Assembly: GCF_016863395.1 (NCBI RefSeq)
Contig: NZ_BOOU01000065.1
Location: forward strand, 1-64,000
Reading direction: 5' to 3'
DNA: 64,000 bases
Source of the DNA: Sphaerisporangium rufum
GTDB lineage: Bacteria; Actinomycetota; Actinomycetes; Streptosporangiales; Streptosporangiaceae
Shown here: in pieces, positions 25,527-33,786 of the stretch
Layout of the letters: each line of letters starts with the position of its first letter
How positions within the stretch are numbered: the first letter of the stretch is position 1
Made by a program: the position numbers and the translations under genes
The notes under the pieces: model-generated
What the model was told of the DNA's origin: nothing
Database searches by the model: none
Seen by the model: the letters and a program-made list of their open reading frames with translations, nothing else

Positions 25527-27695
25527 ATGGCGCACACCACCCCGCTGCTGGCCGGCGACCCGGCGGCACTCGGCGAATACCGGCTGACCGGCCGGATCGG
25601 CGAGGGCGGGCAGGGGTCGGTCTACCTCGGCGTGTCCCCGGCCGGCGAGCAGGTCGCGATCAAGGTGCTGCGGTCGAGCCTGGTCACCACCGGCTCGGCC
25701 GGGGTGTCCCCGGAGGACTTCCTGCGCGAGACCGAGATCCTGGCCCGGGTCGCCCCGTTCTGCACCGCCCAGGTGATCGGCAGCGGCACCGCCGGCGGCC
25801 GGCCGTACATCGTCAGCGAGTTCGTGGACGGCCCCAACCTGCAGCAGGTCGTGCGGGCGGACGGCCCGCTGCGCGGCACTCGGCTGCGCCGGCTGGCCGT
25901 CGGCACGATGACCGCGCTGGCCGCCATCCACCGGGCCGGCGTGGTGCACCGCGACTTCAAGCCGGGCAACGTGCTGCTCGGCCGGGACGGGCCGCGGGTC
26001 ATCGACTTCGGCATCGCCCGCGCCCTGGACACCAGCCTCACCGGCGAGGAGATCCTCGGCACCCCGCCCTATATGGCCCCCGAGCAGCTGGAGGCCGCCT
26101 CGGTCGAACCGCCGGCCGACCTGTTCGCCTGGGCCTCGACCATGGTGTTCGCCGCCACCGGCCGCCCGCCGTTCGGCATGGACTCGCTGCCGGCGGTCGT
26201 CAACCGCATCCTGCACCGCGACCCCGACCTCGGCGACCTGCCCGAGCTCGACCCGGAGCTGGCCGAGCTGGTCGCCGACTGCCTGGCCAAGGACCCGGCC
26301 CGGCGGCCGTCCGCCCGGCGCGCGCTGCTGCGGCTGCTCGGCGCGGCCGGCCGACCGGCCGGTGGCGACCTGCTGTCGGCCGGTACCGCGGCCGCGGCCG
26401 GCCCTACCACCGGCCCGGGCACCGGTCCCACCACCGGCCCTGGTTCGGGGCCCACCACCGGCCCACGTACCGGGGCCACCACCGGACCCACTACCGGGCC
26501 CGGCACCGAAGCCGCCGGCCCGGTCCCGCCGGCCGTGGCCGGACCGGACATGCCGCTGGACGAGATCACCGTCCGGCGGCGGTCGGCGGCCGCGCCGACG
26601 CTGCCCGCCGGCCTGCCGAAACGCCGCGGGCCGCGGCTCGCCGCCGCGGCCGCCGCGCTCGCGCTGGTCTCGGCCGGTGCCGCGTACGCCCTGGTGCGGG
26701 CAGGGCAGGATGACCCGCACCCGCCGCCGGTGCGGACCGCGGCGCCTCGCCCGATCGCCGAGCGGACCGGCGCGCCGCCCCCGGCCACCGCCGACCTCAC
26801 GCTGCCCGGGACCAAGGCGGTGGTCCACGAGAACCCGGCCGACCCGGTGCGGCTCACCTACTTCCAGGACCTGGCGAACCTCGGCTCCACGCCGCAGGTA
26901 CGCGACCCGCGGACCGGCCGGTTCCGGGCGGCCGGCCAGTTCAACGAGACGCTGCTCGCGCCGGACGGCTGGACCGCCCGGTTGCCGCTGCTGAAGGAGT
27001 CGACCCCCGAGCCGTACGACACCGTCCGGCTGACCGATCCGGCCACCGGCCGGGTCTTCCTGGTGCGGCTGGCCGACAAGCCGCTGCAGGACTTCAACCC
27101 GTACTGGTCACCGGACGGCCGGCGGCTGCTGCTCACCACCTTCCGGCTGGACGGTGACCGGCGGCAGGCCGTGGGCTTCGCCGTCGTCGACCGGGCGAGC
27201 GCGACCGCGAAGGTCGTACCCGTGGCCGGGCTGACCGCGGGCGCCGCACCGTTCATGTGGGTGCCGGGCACCGAGACGATCGCCCGGCGGCACGTCGAGA
27301 GCGGGCGCGACGGGATGCGCTTCTACGACCTGACCGGCCGGGTGCTGCGGTTCCTGCCCGGGCTGGGGACGACCTACGACCAGGAGGGCGCGTTCGCGCC
27401 GGCCGGGCGGCGGTTCGTCACCACCTGCCCGGAAGCCAAGTATCACGCCTGCGTGTGGGACACCGCGACCGGCCGCCGGCTGGCGTCGTTCTCGCTGCCG
27501 GTGACCACCAAGGTGATCGGCTGGTACAACGACGCGCATCTCATCGTGCGCGACACCCGCCGGGACGGCCTCCGGCTGAGCATCACCGACCTGGCGGGCA
27601 GGACCGTCCGAGCCCTGGCCGAGATCCCGCGCCCCAAAGGCTACGACGGCGCGTCGCTCATGTGGATCCGCTACACCGCGACGGCCGCCCCCTGA
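25527..27695 (+). CDS. Membrane Ser/Thr protein kinase with extracellular beta-propeller
   Basis: The start ATG 25527 lies seven bases after the preceding gene. The 722-residue protein has a complete kinase core: GEGGQGSVY loop, K46, HRDFKPGN with D143, and DFG at 160. A repetitive Gly-Pro-Thr linker (near 290-325) and one membrane helix (about 375-395) precede a six-to-seven-bladed propeller-like extracellular region with SPDGRRLLLTTF repeats. It is a paralogue of the upstream pseudokinase in all domains, so the pair arose by tandem duplication. It should phosphorylate cytosolic Ser/Thr targets on an external cue; targets are unknown. Confidence 0.92.
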   Translation: MAHTTPLLAGDPAALGEYRLTGRIGEGGQGSVYLGVSPAGEQVAIKVLRSSLVTTGSAGVSPEDFLRETEILARVAPFCTAQVIGSGTAGGRPYIVSEFVDGPNLQQVVRADGPLRGTRLRRLAVGTMTALAAIHRAGVVHRDFKPGNVLLGRDGPRVIDFGIARALDTSLTGEEILGTPPYMAPEQLEAASVEPPADLFAWASTMVFAATGRPPFGMDSLPAVVNRILHRDPDLGDLPELDPELAELVADCLAKDPARRPSARRALLRLLGAAGRPAGGDLLSAGTAAAAGPTTGPGTGPTTGPGSGPTTGPRTGATTGPTTGPGTEAAGPVPPAVAGPDMPLDEITVRRRSAAAPTLPAGLPKRRGPRLAAAAAALALVSAGAAYALVRAGQDDPHPPPVRTAAPRPIAERTGAPPPATADLTLPGTKAVVHENPADPVRLTYFQDLANLGSTPQVRDPRTGRFRAAGQFNETLLAPDGWTARLPLLKESTPEPYDTVRLTDPATGRVFLVRLADKPLQDFNPYWSPDGRRLLLTTFRLDGDRRQAVGFAVVDRASATAKVVPVAGLTAGAAPFMWVPGTETIARRHVESGRDGMRFYDLTGRVLRFLPGLGTTYDQEGAFAPAGRRFVTTCPEAKYHACVWDTATGRRLASFSLPVTTKVIGWYNDAHLIVRDTRRDGLRLSITDLAGRTVRALAEIPRPKGYDGASLMWIRYTATAAP

Positions 27696-27710
27696 GGCTT
27701 GTCCGACGAT

Positions 27711-27782
27711 TCACACCAGGTAGCGCAGCGGCACATCCGGGCTGGGCCGCGCGTCCAGAGCGACGATGTCGTGCGGCCCCTG
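27711..27782 (-). pseudogene. Possible 3-prime remnant of a lost gene
   Basis: An open stretch of 23 codons on the minus strand reads QGPHDIVALDARPSPDVPL followed by RYLV and a stop. It is preceded directly by an in-frame TGA and has no start codon. Codon use is strongly coding-like (almost all G or C in third position). It sits where the tetR-SDR module begins, so it may be the tail of a gene cut by that insertion. Too short for identification. Confidence 0.3.
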
Positions 27783-27800
27783 TCAGGAATACCGCGTGCC

Positions 27801-28457
27801 CTAGCGGGCCAGGCGGTCCAGTAGCTCGCCGAGCAGCGCGCGTTCGCCAGCGGTGAGGGCACCCGGATCGTCGGCGACCAGCGCACGCAGTGTCAGCGCG
27901 GCGCTCGCACGGGTCGCGGGGGCGTCGGCGGAGGGTGTGTGCAGGACTCCGGCCAGCGCGGCTTCGCGGACGCGTCCGGACAGCCTGAAGTCCGGCTCCG
28001 GTTGGCTGATCAAGGTGAGCGTGATGCCGACGTTGGCGGCGAGCACCTGTTCGGCGGCTTCATCCGCCGGCACCTTGAGCAGGCCCTGGGCGGCGGCGGC
28101 GGTCAACCGCTCGCGCAACGCCGCGTGCGCGGGAGCGGTGACGGCGCAGGGCTTTCCCGGCTCGGCGCGGCCGTAAAGCAGCCCATAGAACGACGGGTGC
28201 TCCAGCCCGAACCGCACATGCCTGTCCCAGCCCTCGCGCAGGTCGTCCAGCGGGTCACCAGAACTCTCGACCGCCGTGTACTGGGTGAAGCCGTGGTTCA
28301 CCACGGCGTCGATCAGGCCCTGCTTGCTGCCGAAGTGGTGGTACAGCGTCGGGGCCTGCACCCCGGCGCGTTCGCACACCGCCCTCGTGGACACCGTGCC
28401 GCCGCTCTCCAGCAACTCCGCCGCGGCGAGCAGGAGTCGATCCCGCGCGTTCTGCAT
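27801..28457 (-). CDS. TetR family regulator
   Basis: The 218-residue protein has the TetR DNA-binding domain at 1-50 (RDRLLLAAAELLESGG, then CERAGVQAPTLYHHFGSKQGLIDAVV) and a C-terminal ligand domain. It is divergent from an SDR gene, and the 58 bases between them contain two abutting 20-bp operator-like sites, so control of both itself and the SDR/SnoaL pair is likely. Third positions are less GC-rich than in the kinase genes before it. Ligand unknown. Confidence 0.9.
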   Translation of the reverse strand: MQNARDRLLLAAAELLESGGTVSTRAVCERAGVQAPTLYHHFGSKQGLIDAVVNHGFTQYTAVESSGDPLDDLREGWDRHVRFGLEHPSFYGLLYGRAEPGKPCAVTAPAHAALRERLTAAAAQGLLKVPADEAAEQVLAANVGITLTLISQPEPDFRLSGRVREAALAGVLHTPSADAPATRASAALTLRALVADDPGALTAGERALLGELLDRLAR

Positions 28458-28461
28458 GCTT

Positions 28462-28501
28462 GCTATATTAGCTCATATAGCGCTACATTGCTCACTATAG
28501 C
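28462..28501. promoter_or_regulatory. Two adjacent 20-bp TetR operators
   Basis: GCTATATTAGCTCATATAGC (28462-28481) is followed without spacing by GCTACATTGCTCACTATAGC (28482-28501). Each is an inverted repeat (GCTATA/TATAGC) and the two are direct repeats of each other. They fill the gap between the divergent tetR and SDR starts and overlap where promoters must lie. Confidence 0.75.
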
Positions 28502-28515
28502 GGAAGGAGAAGTCC

Positions 28516-29346
28516 ATGAAGACCTGGTTCATCACAGGTGGAACGCCCGGAGGGTTCGGCCTGGTCTATGCCGAGGCCGCACTGGAACAGGGCGATCAGG
28601 TGGCGGTGACAGCGCGCCGGCCCTCTGAACTGCGGAAATGGGCTGAACTGCACGGCGATCGTGTGCTGGTTCTCCAGCTCGATGTCACCGATGCCGAGCA
28701 GGTGCGCGCGGCGGTCAAGACCGCGGAGGAGCGGTTCGGCGGGATCGACGTGCTCGTCAACAACGCCGGCCGTGGCTGGTTCGGCTCGGTCGAGGGGGCC
28801 TCCGACGAGACGATCCGCCGCACGTTCGACCTCAACCTGTTCGCCGTGATCGAGGTGATCCGCGCGGTCCTACCAGGTATGCGGGCACGCGGCGACGGCT
28901 GGATCGTGAACATGTCGTCGGTGGCGGGCCTCGTCGGCGCACCGGGGTTCGGCTACTACTCGGCGGCGAAGTTCGCGCTCGAAGGACTGTCGGAGACACT
29001 GCGCCATGAAGTCGAGCCGTTCGGTGTGCGCGTGCTCGTCGTAGAGCCGGGAGCGTTCCGCACCAAGGCCTTCGCCGGCTTCCAGAGCGAGCCCGTCAAC
29101 GAGATCGTCGACGCCTACGTGCCGATGGTCGAGGGCGTCAAGGCGGCGTTCGTGGAACATGACGGCAAGCAAGAGGGTGACCCTGAACGGGGAGTGCGGG
29201 CCGTGATCAGCGCGATGAACGCACCTGTGCCGCCGCTACGGATCGTCCTCGGCAACGCCGGCCACGACGCCGTTGTCGCGATGCACGAGAACGCGCTCGC
29301 GGAGCTGCGCGCTAACGAAAAGCTCTCGCGCGGTGCGGACTTCTAA
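28516..29346 (+). CDS. Short-chain dehydrogenase/reductase (classical SDR)
   Basis: GGAAGGAG precedes ATG 28516. The 276-residue enzyme has a dinucleotide-binding TGGTPGGFGL (variant of TGxxxGxG), NNAGRG, the catalytic Ser in NMSSVAG and YYSAAK for Tyr/Lys. The ARRPSEL segment after the second strand suggests NADPH preference. It is probably an oxidoreductase of a small carbonyl or alcohol compound under control of the divergent TetR protein. A small SnoaL-like gene follows 57 bases later. Base composition is milder in GC than surrounding genes. Confidence 0.92.
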   Translation: MKTWFITGGTPGGFGLVYAEAALEQGDQVAVTARRPSELRKWAELHGDRVLVLQLDVTDAEQVRAAVKTAEERFGGIDVLVNNAGRGWFGSVEGASDETIRRTFDLNLFAVIEVIRAVLPGMRARGDGWIVNMSSVAGLVGAPGFGYYSAAKFALEGLSETLRHEVEPFGVRVLVVEPGAFRTKAFAGFQSEPVNEIVDAYVPMVEGVKAAFVEHDGKQEGDPERGVRAVISAMNAPVPPLRIVLGNAGHDAVVAMHENALAELRANEKLSRGADF

Positions 29347-29403
29347 ACCCTACTCACCATGACGCGCCCGCGTCCTGACCCCCGAGAAGACCGGAGAGCG
29401 GAA

Positions 29404-29727
29404 ATGGACGACATCACCCTTCCCAAGGCTGTCGAGAACTTCATCGCGGCCACCAACGCGCACGACGCGAGCGCACTGGCCGCGGTCTTCGGCGACGAGG
29501 CCACCGTGCGCGATGACGGGACGACCTACGCCGGCGAGGCCGAGATCCGCGAGTGGAGCCAGGTGCACCTGATCAACCCAAAGATCGTGATCACGCCGAC
29601 CTCGTTCGCGGGCGATCGTCTGGTGGCCTCCGGGGACGGTGAGTTCCCCGGCGGGCCGCTGCCTTTCGCGTTCGTGTTCGGCATCAAGGACGACCAGGTC
29701 ACCGACCTCGCGATCGATCCTGTCTGA
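29404..29727 (+). CDS. SnoaL-like / NTF2-fold small protein
   Basis: GGAGAGCGG precedes ATG 29404. The 107-residue protein begins LPKAVENFIAATNAHDASALAAVFGDEATVRDDG, the standard opening of SnoaL-like polyketide-cyclase or nuclear-transport-factor-2 fold proteins, and ends in the expected beta strands. Such proteins bind small hydrophobic ligands; catalysis is often unproven. It follows the SDR gene as second member of the TetR-controlled module. Confidence 0.8.
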   Translation: MDDITLPKAVENFIAATNAHDASALAAVFGDEATVRDDGTTYAGEAEIREWSQVHLINPKIVITPTSFAGDRLVASGDGEFPGGPLPFAFVFGIKDDQVTDLAIDPV

Positions 29728-29769
29728 CTCATCCCACCGGCCGCACCCGATGACCGGCACGGGCGGCCC

Positions 29770-29802
29770 GCGCCCCGTCCCCGGCCGGCGGGAACGGGGC
29801 GC
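29770..29802. terminator. Hairpin between convergent genes
   Basis: GCGCCCCGT pairs with ACGGGGCGC across a 15-base loop that can itself fold on CCGGCCGG. It is located between the SnoaL-like gene and the end of the GH3 gene; no T run. Confidence 0.5.
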
Positions 29803-29812
29803 CGGCGGGCGG

Positions 29813-32809
29813 CTACCGGGTGAGCGCGAAGTCCTTGACGCGCACGTCGCCGGTGAAGACGAGGTACACGTCCTGGACGCCGCCGGCCCGGGCCAGCGGG
29901 GCGGTCACCGTGGTGTAGGAGTACACCCCGCCGGTGGCCGGCACCGCCACGTCGCCGAGCCGCCGGCCGGTGGGCGAGCCCAGCCGCACCTCGATCCGGC
30001 CGGGCGCCGCCGCGGCCACCGAGGCGGTGAAGCCGGTCGCGCCGCCGCCGAGCGCGGCCCGCTCGAAGGAGATCCAGTCGCCGGTGCTCGTGCCGCCGAC
30101 CGCGTCCCCGGCCACCTTGGTCTCGTCGACCAGCTCGACCCCCCGGTAGTCGTCGAAGTCGGCGGCCCGGGTGGTGGCGAACAGGTCCCGGTCCGGGATC
30201 TTCTCACCGGCCACCTTCAGCGTGGTCCGGGCCCGCACCCGGTCGGAGGCGCCGCCCACCATGACGTCGTGCTCGGCCTTCTCCACCGCCCAGGCGCGCC
30301 GGGTGACGTCCCACAGCTTCAGGTCGGCGGCCGGGAAGGAGAGAGTGACCTGCCGGGTCTCGCCGGCGGCCAGGTGCACCCGCTGGAAGGCCCGCAGCTG
30401 CTTGACCGGCTGGTCCACCCGGGAGGAACGCTGGTGGGTGTAGAGCTGGACGACCTCGTCGCCGGCGACCTTCCCGGTGTTGGTCACCTTGACGGTGGCC
30501 CGCACCGTACCGTCCGGCCGCACGGTGCCGGCGTCCAGCCGCAGGCCCTGGTAGCCGAAGGTGGTGTAGCTCAGGCCGTGGCCGAAGGCGTACAGCGGCC
30601 GGTCCTTGGCGTACAGGTAGGTGGTGCCGGTCTTGATGATGTCGTAGTCGAGGATGTCGGGCAGCCGGTGCCCGGCGCGGTACCAGGTCTGGGTGAGCCG
30701 GCCGGCCGGGTCGGCGTCACCGAACAGCGTGTCGGCCAGGGCGTGCCCGGTCTCGGCGCCGGCGTGCGTCGTCCACAGGATCGCCGGCACCTTGTCCTGC
30801 GCCCAGTCGATCGTCGTCGGGTAGCTGTTCTGCAGCACCATCACGGTGCGCGGGTTGGCCTTGAGCACCGCCTCGACCAGCGCGCGCTGGCCCTCGGCGA
30901 GGTTCATGTCGGTCCGGTCGTGGTCCTCGCGGCCGTTGATGGCCGGCGAGCTGCCGACCACGACCACCGCGACGTCGGCGGCCTTGGCCGCGGCGACCGC
31001 GGCCTGTACCCCGCTGCTCACGGCCTCCTTGGCGAACCGCGCCGCCTGGTCGGCGGTGGTGAGGGTCAGCGTGCCATCCGGGCCGGCCTTGATGTAGTGG
31101 TTGGGGCCGAACCAGTCGAAGGCGGTCTCGTATCCGGCGTACCGCAGCAGGTAGGTGCCGTCGGCCTGCGCCTCCAGCTTGAACTGCTGCTGGGCGAACC
31201 AGCCGTTGGGGCGCACCTGGTCGTTGACGAAGTTCGACCAGTTGTAGCCGACGTACCGGCCGTTGGCGGCGCTGCGCAGCGTCAGCACGCCCTGGCCCCA
31301 GTCGAAGACGTCGAACTGCTCGGCCGGCCCGGCCGTGGCGGCGGCTGTCCTGAGCACCGCGCCGCCGGTGCCGGTGCCCGCGGTGACGTACCGGCCGGTG
31401 GCGATGTCCTTCAGCGCGATCCGGTCCACGCCCTCGGTGCCGGTCACCGTGCCGCGGGCGTCCAGGCGTTCCTTGACGCCGTCCAGCGCGGTCACCTGGT
31501 AGGGCAGATCACCGGAATACCAGTCGGTGTACACGGTCTGCGACAGCGGCCCGATCACCGCGACCTTGCCGGGGGACGCCGGCAGCGGCAGCGCGCCGCG
31601 GGAGTTCTTCAGCAGCACCATCGCCTCGGCGGCGGCCCGCCGGTTCAGCGCCCGGTGCGCGGCGCTGTCGATGACCTCCTTGCCGATCTTCCCGTACGGG
31701 CCGCCGTCCGGGTCGAACTCGCCGAGCCGGAACCGGATGCTCAGGATGTGCCGGACGGCGGTGTCGACGTCGGCCTCCTTGATCAGGCCCTGGGCCAGCG
31801 CGTCGGTGATCGCCTGGTTGGTCGGCCCGCCGTTGGTGTCGTCCACCGTGTAGCTGTCGATGCCCGCCTTGAGCGCCGCCGCGTCCGCCTCGGGCAGGGT
31901 GGCGTAGTACTTCTGGCTGTTCACCAGGTTGTTCGGCGCCCAGGCGTCGGTGACGTTGAGCAGGTCCTGGTCGGTCCAGGAGCGCACCCGCTCGTTCAGG
32001 TCGGGGTTGACGGTGGCCGGGCGGCCGTTGACCAGGTTGTAGGAGGCCATGACGCCGGTCGCCGCGTTCGCCGCGATCGCGGGCTTGAACGCCGCCTGGT
32101 CGTACTCCTCCTCCACCCGGGGGCGCAGGCTGGAGGAGGTGGTGTCCCGGTGGATCTCGTTGTTGTTGGCCAGGTAGTGCTTGAGCGTGGGGGCGGTCTT
32201 CAGGTACCGGGGGTCGTCACCGCGCAGGCCGGAGGCGTAGGCCACCGAGATCGCCCCGGTCAGCGCCGGGTCCTCGGAGTAGCCCTCCTCGTTGCGGCCC
32301 CAGCGCGGGTCGCGCAGCAGGTTGACCACCGGCGCCCACAGGTTCAGGCCCCACACCCGGGGGTTCTGCGCGTTGTACCCGCGGGCCTCGTCGCCGACCG
32401 CGGCGCCGACCTTCTTGACCAGTTCCGGGTTCCAGGTGCTGGCCAGGCCGACGGCCTGCGGGAAGACGGTGCCCTTGGCGGTCACCAGGGCGCCGCCGTT
32501 GTCGACGTCGGTGGACCAGGCCACCCCGTGCAGGGCCTCGGTGCCGGTCTTGAACAGCCCGATGCCGAGCCGCGGGATGGCGGGCTGGAACTGGTGCAGC
32601 AGCGAGATCTTCTCCGGCAGGGTGAGCCGGCCCGCCAGGTCGTCGATCCGCGCGGCCAGCGGCAGGGCGGGATCGCGGAACGGGTACTCCTCGGCCGCGC
32701 CGGCCGGGATGGCCGGCAGGGTCGCCAGCAGGCCGAGGACGGCCGCCACCAGCAGCGGTCGTCGCAGCGGCCGGCGTAGTGGCCGCCGTAGTGGTCGTCG
32801 CAGGGGCAT
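29813..32809 (-). CDS. Exported GH3 glycosidase with beta-trefoil-like insert
   Basis: The 998-residue protein begins MPLRRPLRRPLRRPLRRPL followed by a hydrophobic stretch ending IPAGAAEE, an export signal with four RRPL repeats. The mature enzyme has the GH3 domains (LTLPEKISLLHQFQ, TEALHG, WGRNEEGYSEDP, nucleophile D288 in NVTDAWAPNNL). It carries the same fascin-like insert as the GH3 at 14699 (RSAANGRYVGYNWS) and an FnIII-like C-terminus. It is the last gene of the GH31/ABC operon and should hydrolyse beta-linked oligosaccharides outside the cell. Beta-glucosidase or beta-xylosidase activity cannot be separated from sequence alone. Confidence 0.9.
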   Translation of the reverse strand: MPLRRPLRRPLRRPLRRPLLVAAVLGLLATLPAIPAGAAEEYPFRDPALPLAARIDDLAGRLTLPEKISLLHQFQPAIPRLGIGLFKTGTEALHGVAWSTDVDNGGALVTAKGTVFPQAVGLASTWNPELVKKVGAAVGDEARGYNAQNPRVWGLNLWAPVVNLLRDPRWGRNEEGYSEDPALTGAISVAYASGLRGDDPRYLKTAPTLKHYLANNNEIHRDTTSSSLRPRVEEEYDQAAFKPAIAANAATGVMASYNLVNGRPATVNPDLNERVRSWTDQDLLNVTDAWAPNNLVNSQKYYATLPEADAAALKAGIDSYTVDDTNGGPTNQAITDALAQGLIKEADVDTAVRHILSIRFRLGEFDPDGGPYGKIGKEVIDSAAHRALNRRAAAEAMVLLKNSRGALPLPASPGKVAVIGPLSQTVYTDWYSGDLPYQVTALDGVKERLDARGTVTGTEGVDRIALKDIATGRYVTAGTGTGGAVLRTAAATAGPAEQFDVFDWGQGVLTLRSAANGRYVGYNWSNFVNDQVRPNGWFAQQQFKLEAQADGTYLLRYAGYETAFDWFGPNHYIKAGPDGTLTLTTADQAARFAKEAVSSGVQAAVAAAKAADVAVVVVGSSPAINGREDHDRTDMNLAEGQRALVEAVLKANPRTVMVLQNSYPTTIDWAQDKVPAILWTTHAGAETGHALADTLFGDADPAGRLTQTWYRAGHRLPDILDYDIIKTGTTYLYAKDRPLYAFGHGLSYTTFGYQGLRLDAGTVRPDGTVRATVKVTNTGKVAGDEVVQLYTHQRSSRVDQPVKQLRAFQRVHLAAGETRQVTLSFPAADLKLWDVTRRAWAVEKAEHDVMVGGASDRVRARTTLKVAGEKIPDRDLFATTRAADFDDYRGVELVDETKVAGDAVGGTSTGDWISFERAALGGGATGFTASVAAAAPGRIEVRLGSPTGRRLGDVAVPATGGVYSYTTVTAPLARAGGVQDVYLVFTGDVRVKDFALTR

Positions 32810-32886
32810 GGCGCCTCCAGGTCAGGGGGAACGCGGGGTCGGCGGGAACGGGGATCAGGCGGGCGGGGCGGCGGTGTCCGGTGCGG

Positions 32887-33786
32887 TCACTTGACCGCGC
32901 CCACGGTGACCCCGCGGGTCAGGGTGCGCTGGAAGATCAGGAAGAACGCGACGGCCGGCAGGATGCCGAGCAGCGCCGAGGCGCTGGAGGTGGTGGCGTC
33001 CATCAACCGCTCGCCCTGCAGGACACCGAGGGCGACCGGCACCGTCTGGTTGTCGTTGGAGATCAGGAAGATCAGCGGCAGGAAGAACTCGTTCCAGGTC
33101 CAGATGAAGAAGAAGATGGCCAGCACGCTCAGCGTGGGGCGGCTGATCGGCACCACGATCCGCCACAGGATGCGCCACCGGCTCGCGCCGTCGATGGCCG
33201 CCGCCTCGATGATCTCCCGGGGGAAGGCGCCGAGCACCGCCGACAGCAGGTAGGTGCCGAAGGCGCCCTGCACCACCGTGAAGATCAGGATCAGCGCCAG
33301 GCCGTTGTCGTACAGGCCGACCGCCTTGGCGATGTAGTACAGCGGGTAGGCCAGCGCCTCCTGCGGCATGGTGTTGGCGACCAGGAACAGCACCAGGATC
33401 CATAGCCGGCCGCGCACCCGGCCGATGCCGAGGGCGTAGGCGTTCAGCACCGACAGCACCACCGCGAGCACCGCGACCGCGCCGCTGATCACCAGGCTGT
33501 TGAGCAGCTTGCGGCCGAAGTTCACCCGGTTCCAGAAGTCGATGATCCCGTCCAGGCTGACCGCCTGGGGCAGGGCGAGCGGCCCGCCCGCCGCGTAGTC
33601 GGCCGGCGTCTTGACCGCGTTCAGCGCGACCAGCAGGAAGGGGACGAGCATGGCGACGGCCAGCACGGCGAGCGCCGCGAGGACCGCCCACCGGCCGGGG
33701 CCGGCGCCTCGAGGACGGCCGGAGGCGGGCCGCGGACCGCGGGCCGGCCGGGTGGTGCGCGCCGGGCGCGCGGAGACAGAGGTCAT
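32887..33786 (-). CDS. Sugar ABC transporter permease (MalG-like)
   Basis: ATG 33786 overlaps the upstream permease stop as ATGA. The 299-residue protein has a basic N-terminus, six membrane segments and the EAA loop EAAAIDGASRWRILWRIVVPISRP. It ends with LTRGVTVGAVK, typical of CUT1 MalG-type subunits. It works with the permease and lipoprotein encoded upstream; the 77-base gap to the GH3 gene is compatible with one transcript. Confidence 0.94.
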   Translation of the reverse strand: MTSVSARPARTTRPARGPRPASGRPRGAGPGRWAVLAALAVLAVAMLVPFLLVALNAVKTPADYAAGGPLALPQAVSLDGIIDFWNRVNFGRKLLNSLVISGAVAVLAVVLSVLNAYALGIGRVRGRLWILVLFLVANTMPQEALAYPLYYIAKAVGLYDNGLALILIFTVVQGAFGTYLLSAVLGAFPREIIEAAAIDGASRWRILWRIVVPISRPTLSVLAIFFFIWTWNEFFLPLIFLISNDNQTVPVALGVLQGERLMDATTSSASALLGILPAVAFFLIFQRTLTRGVTVGAVK

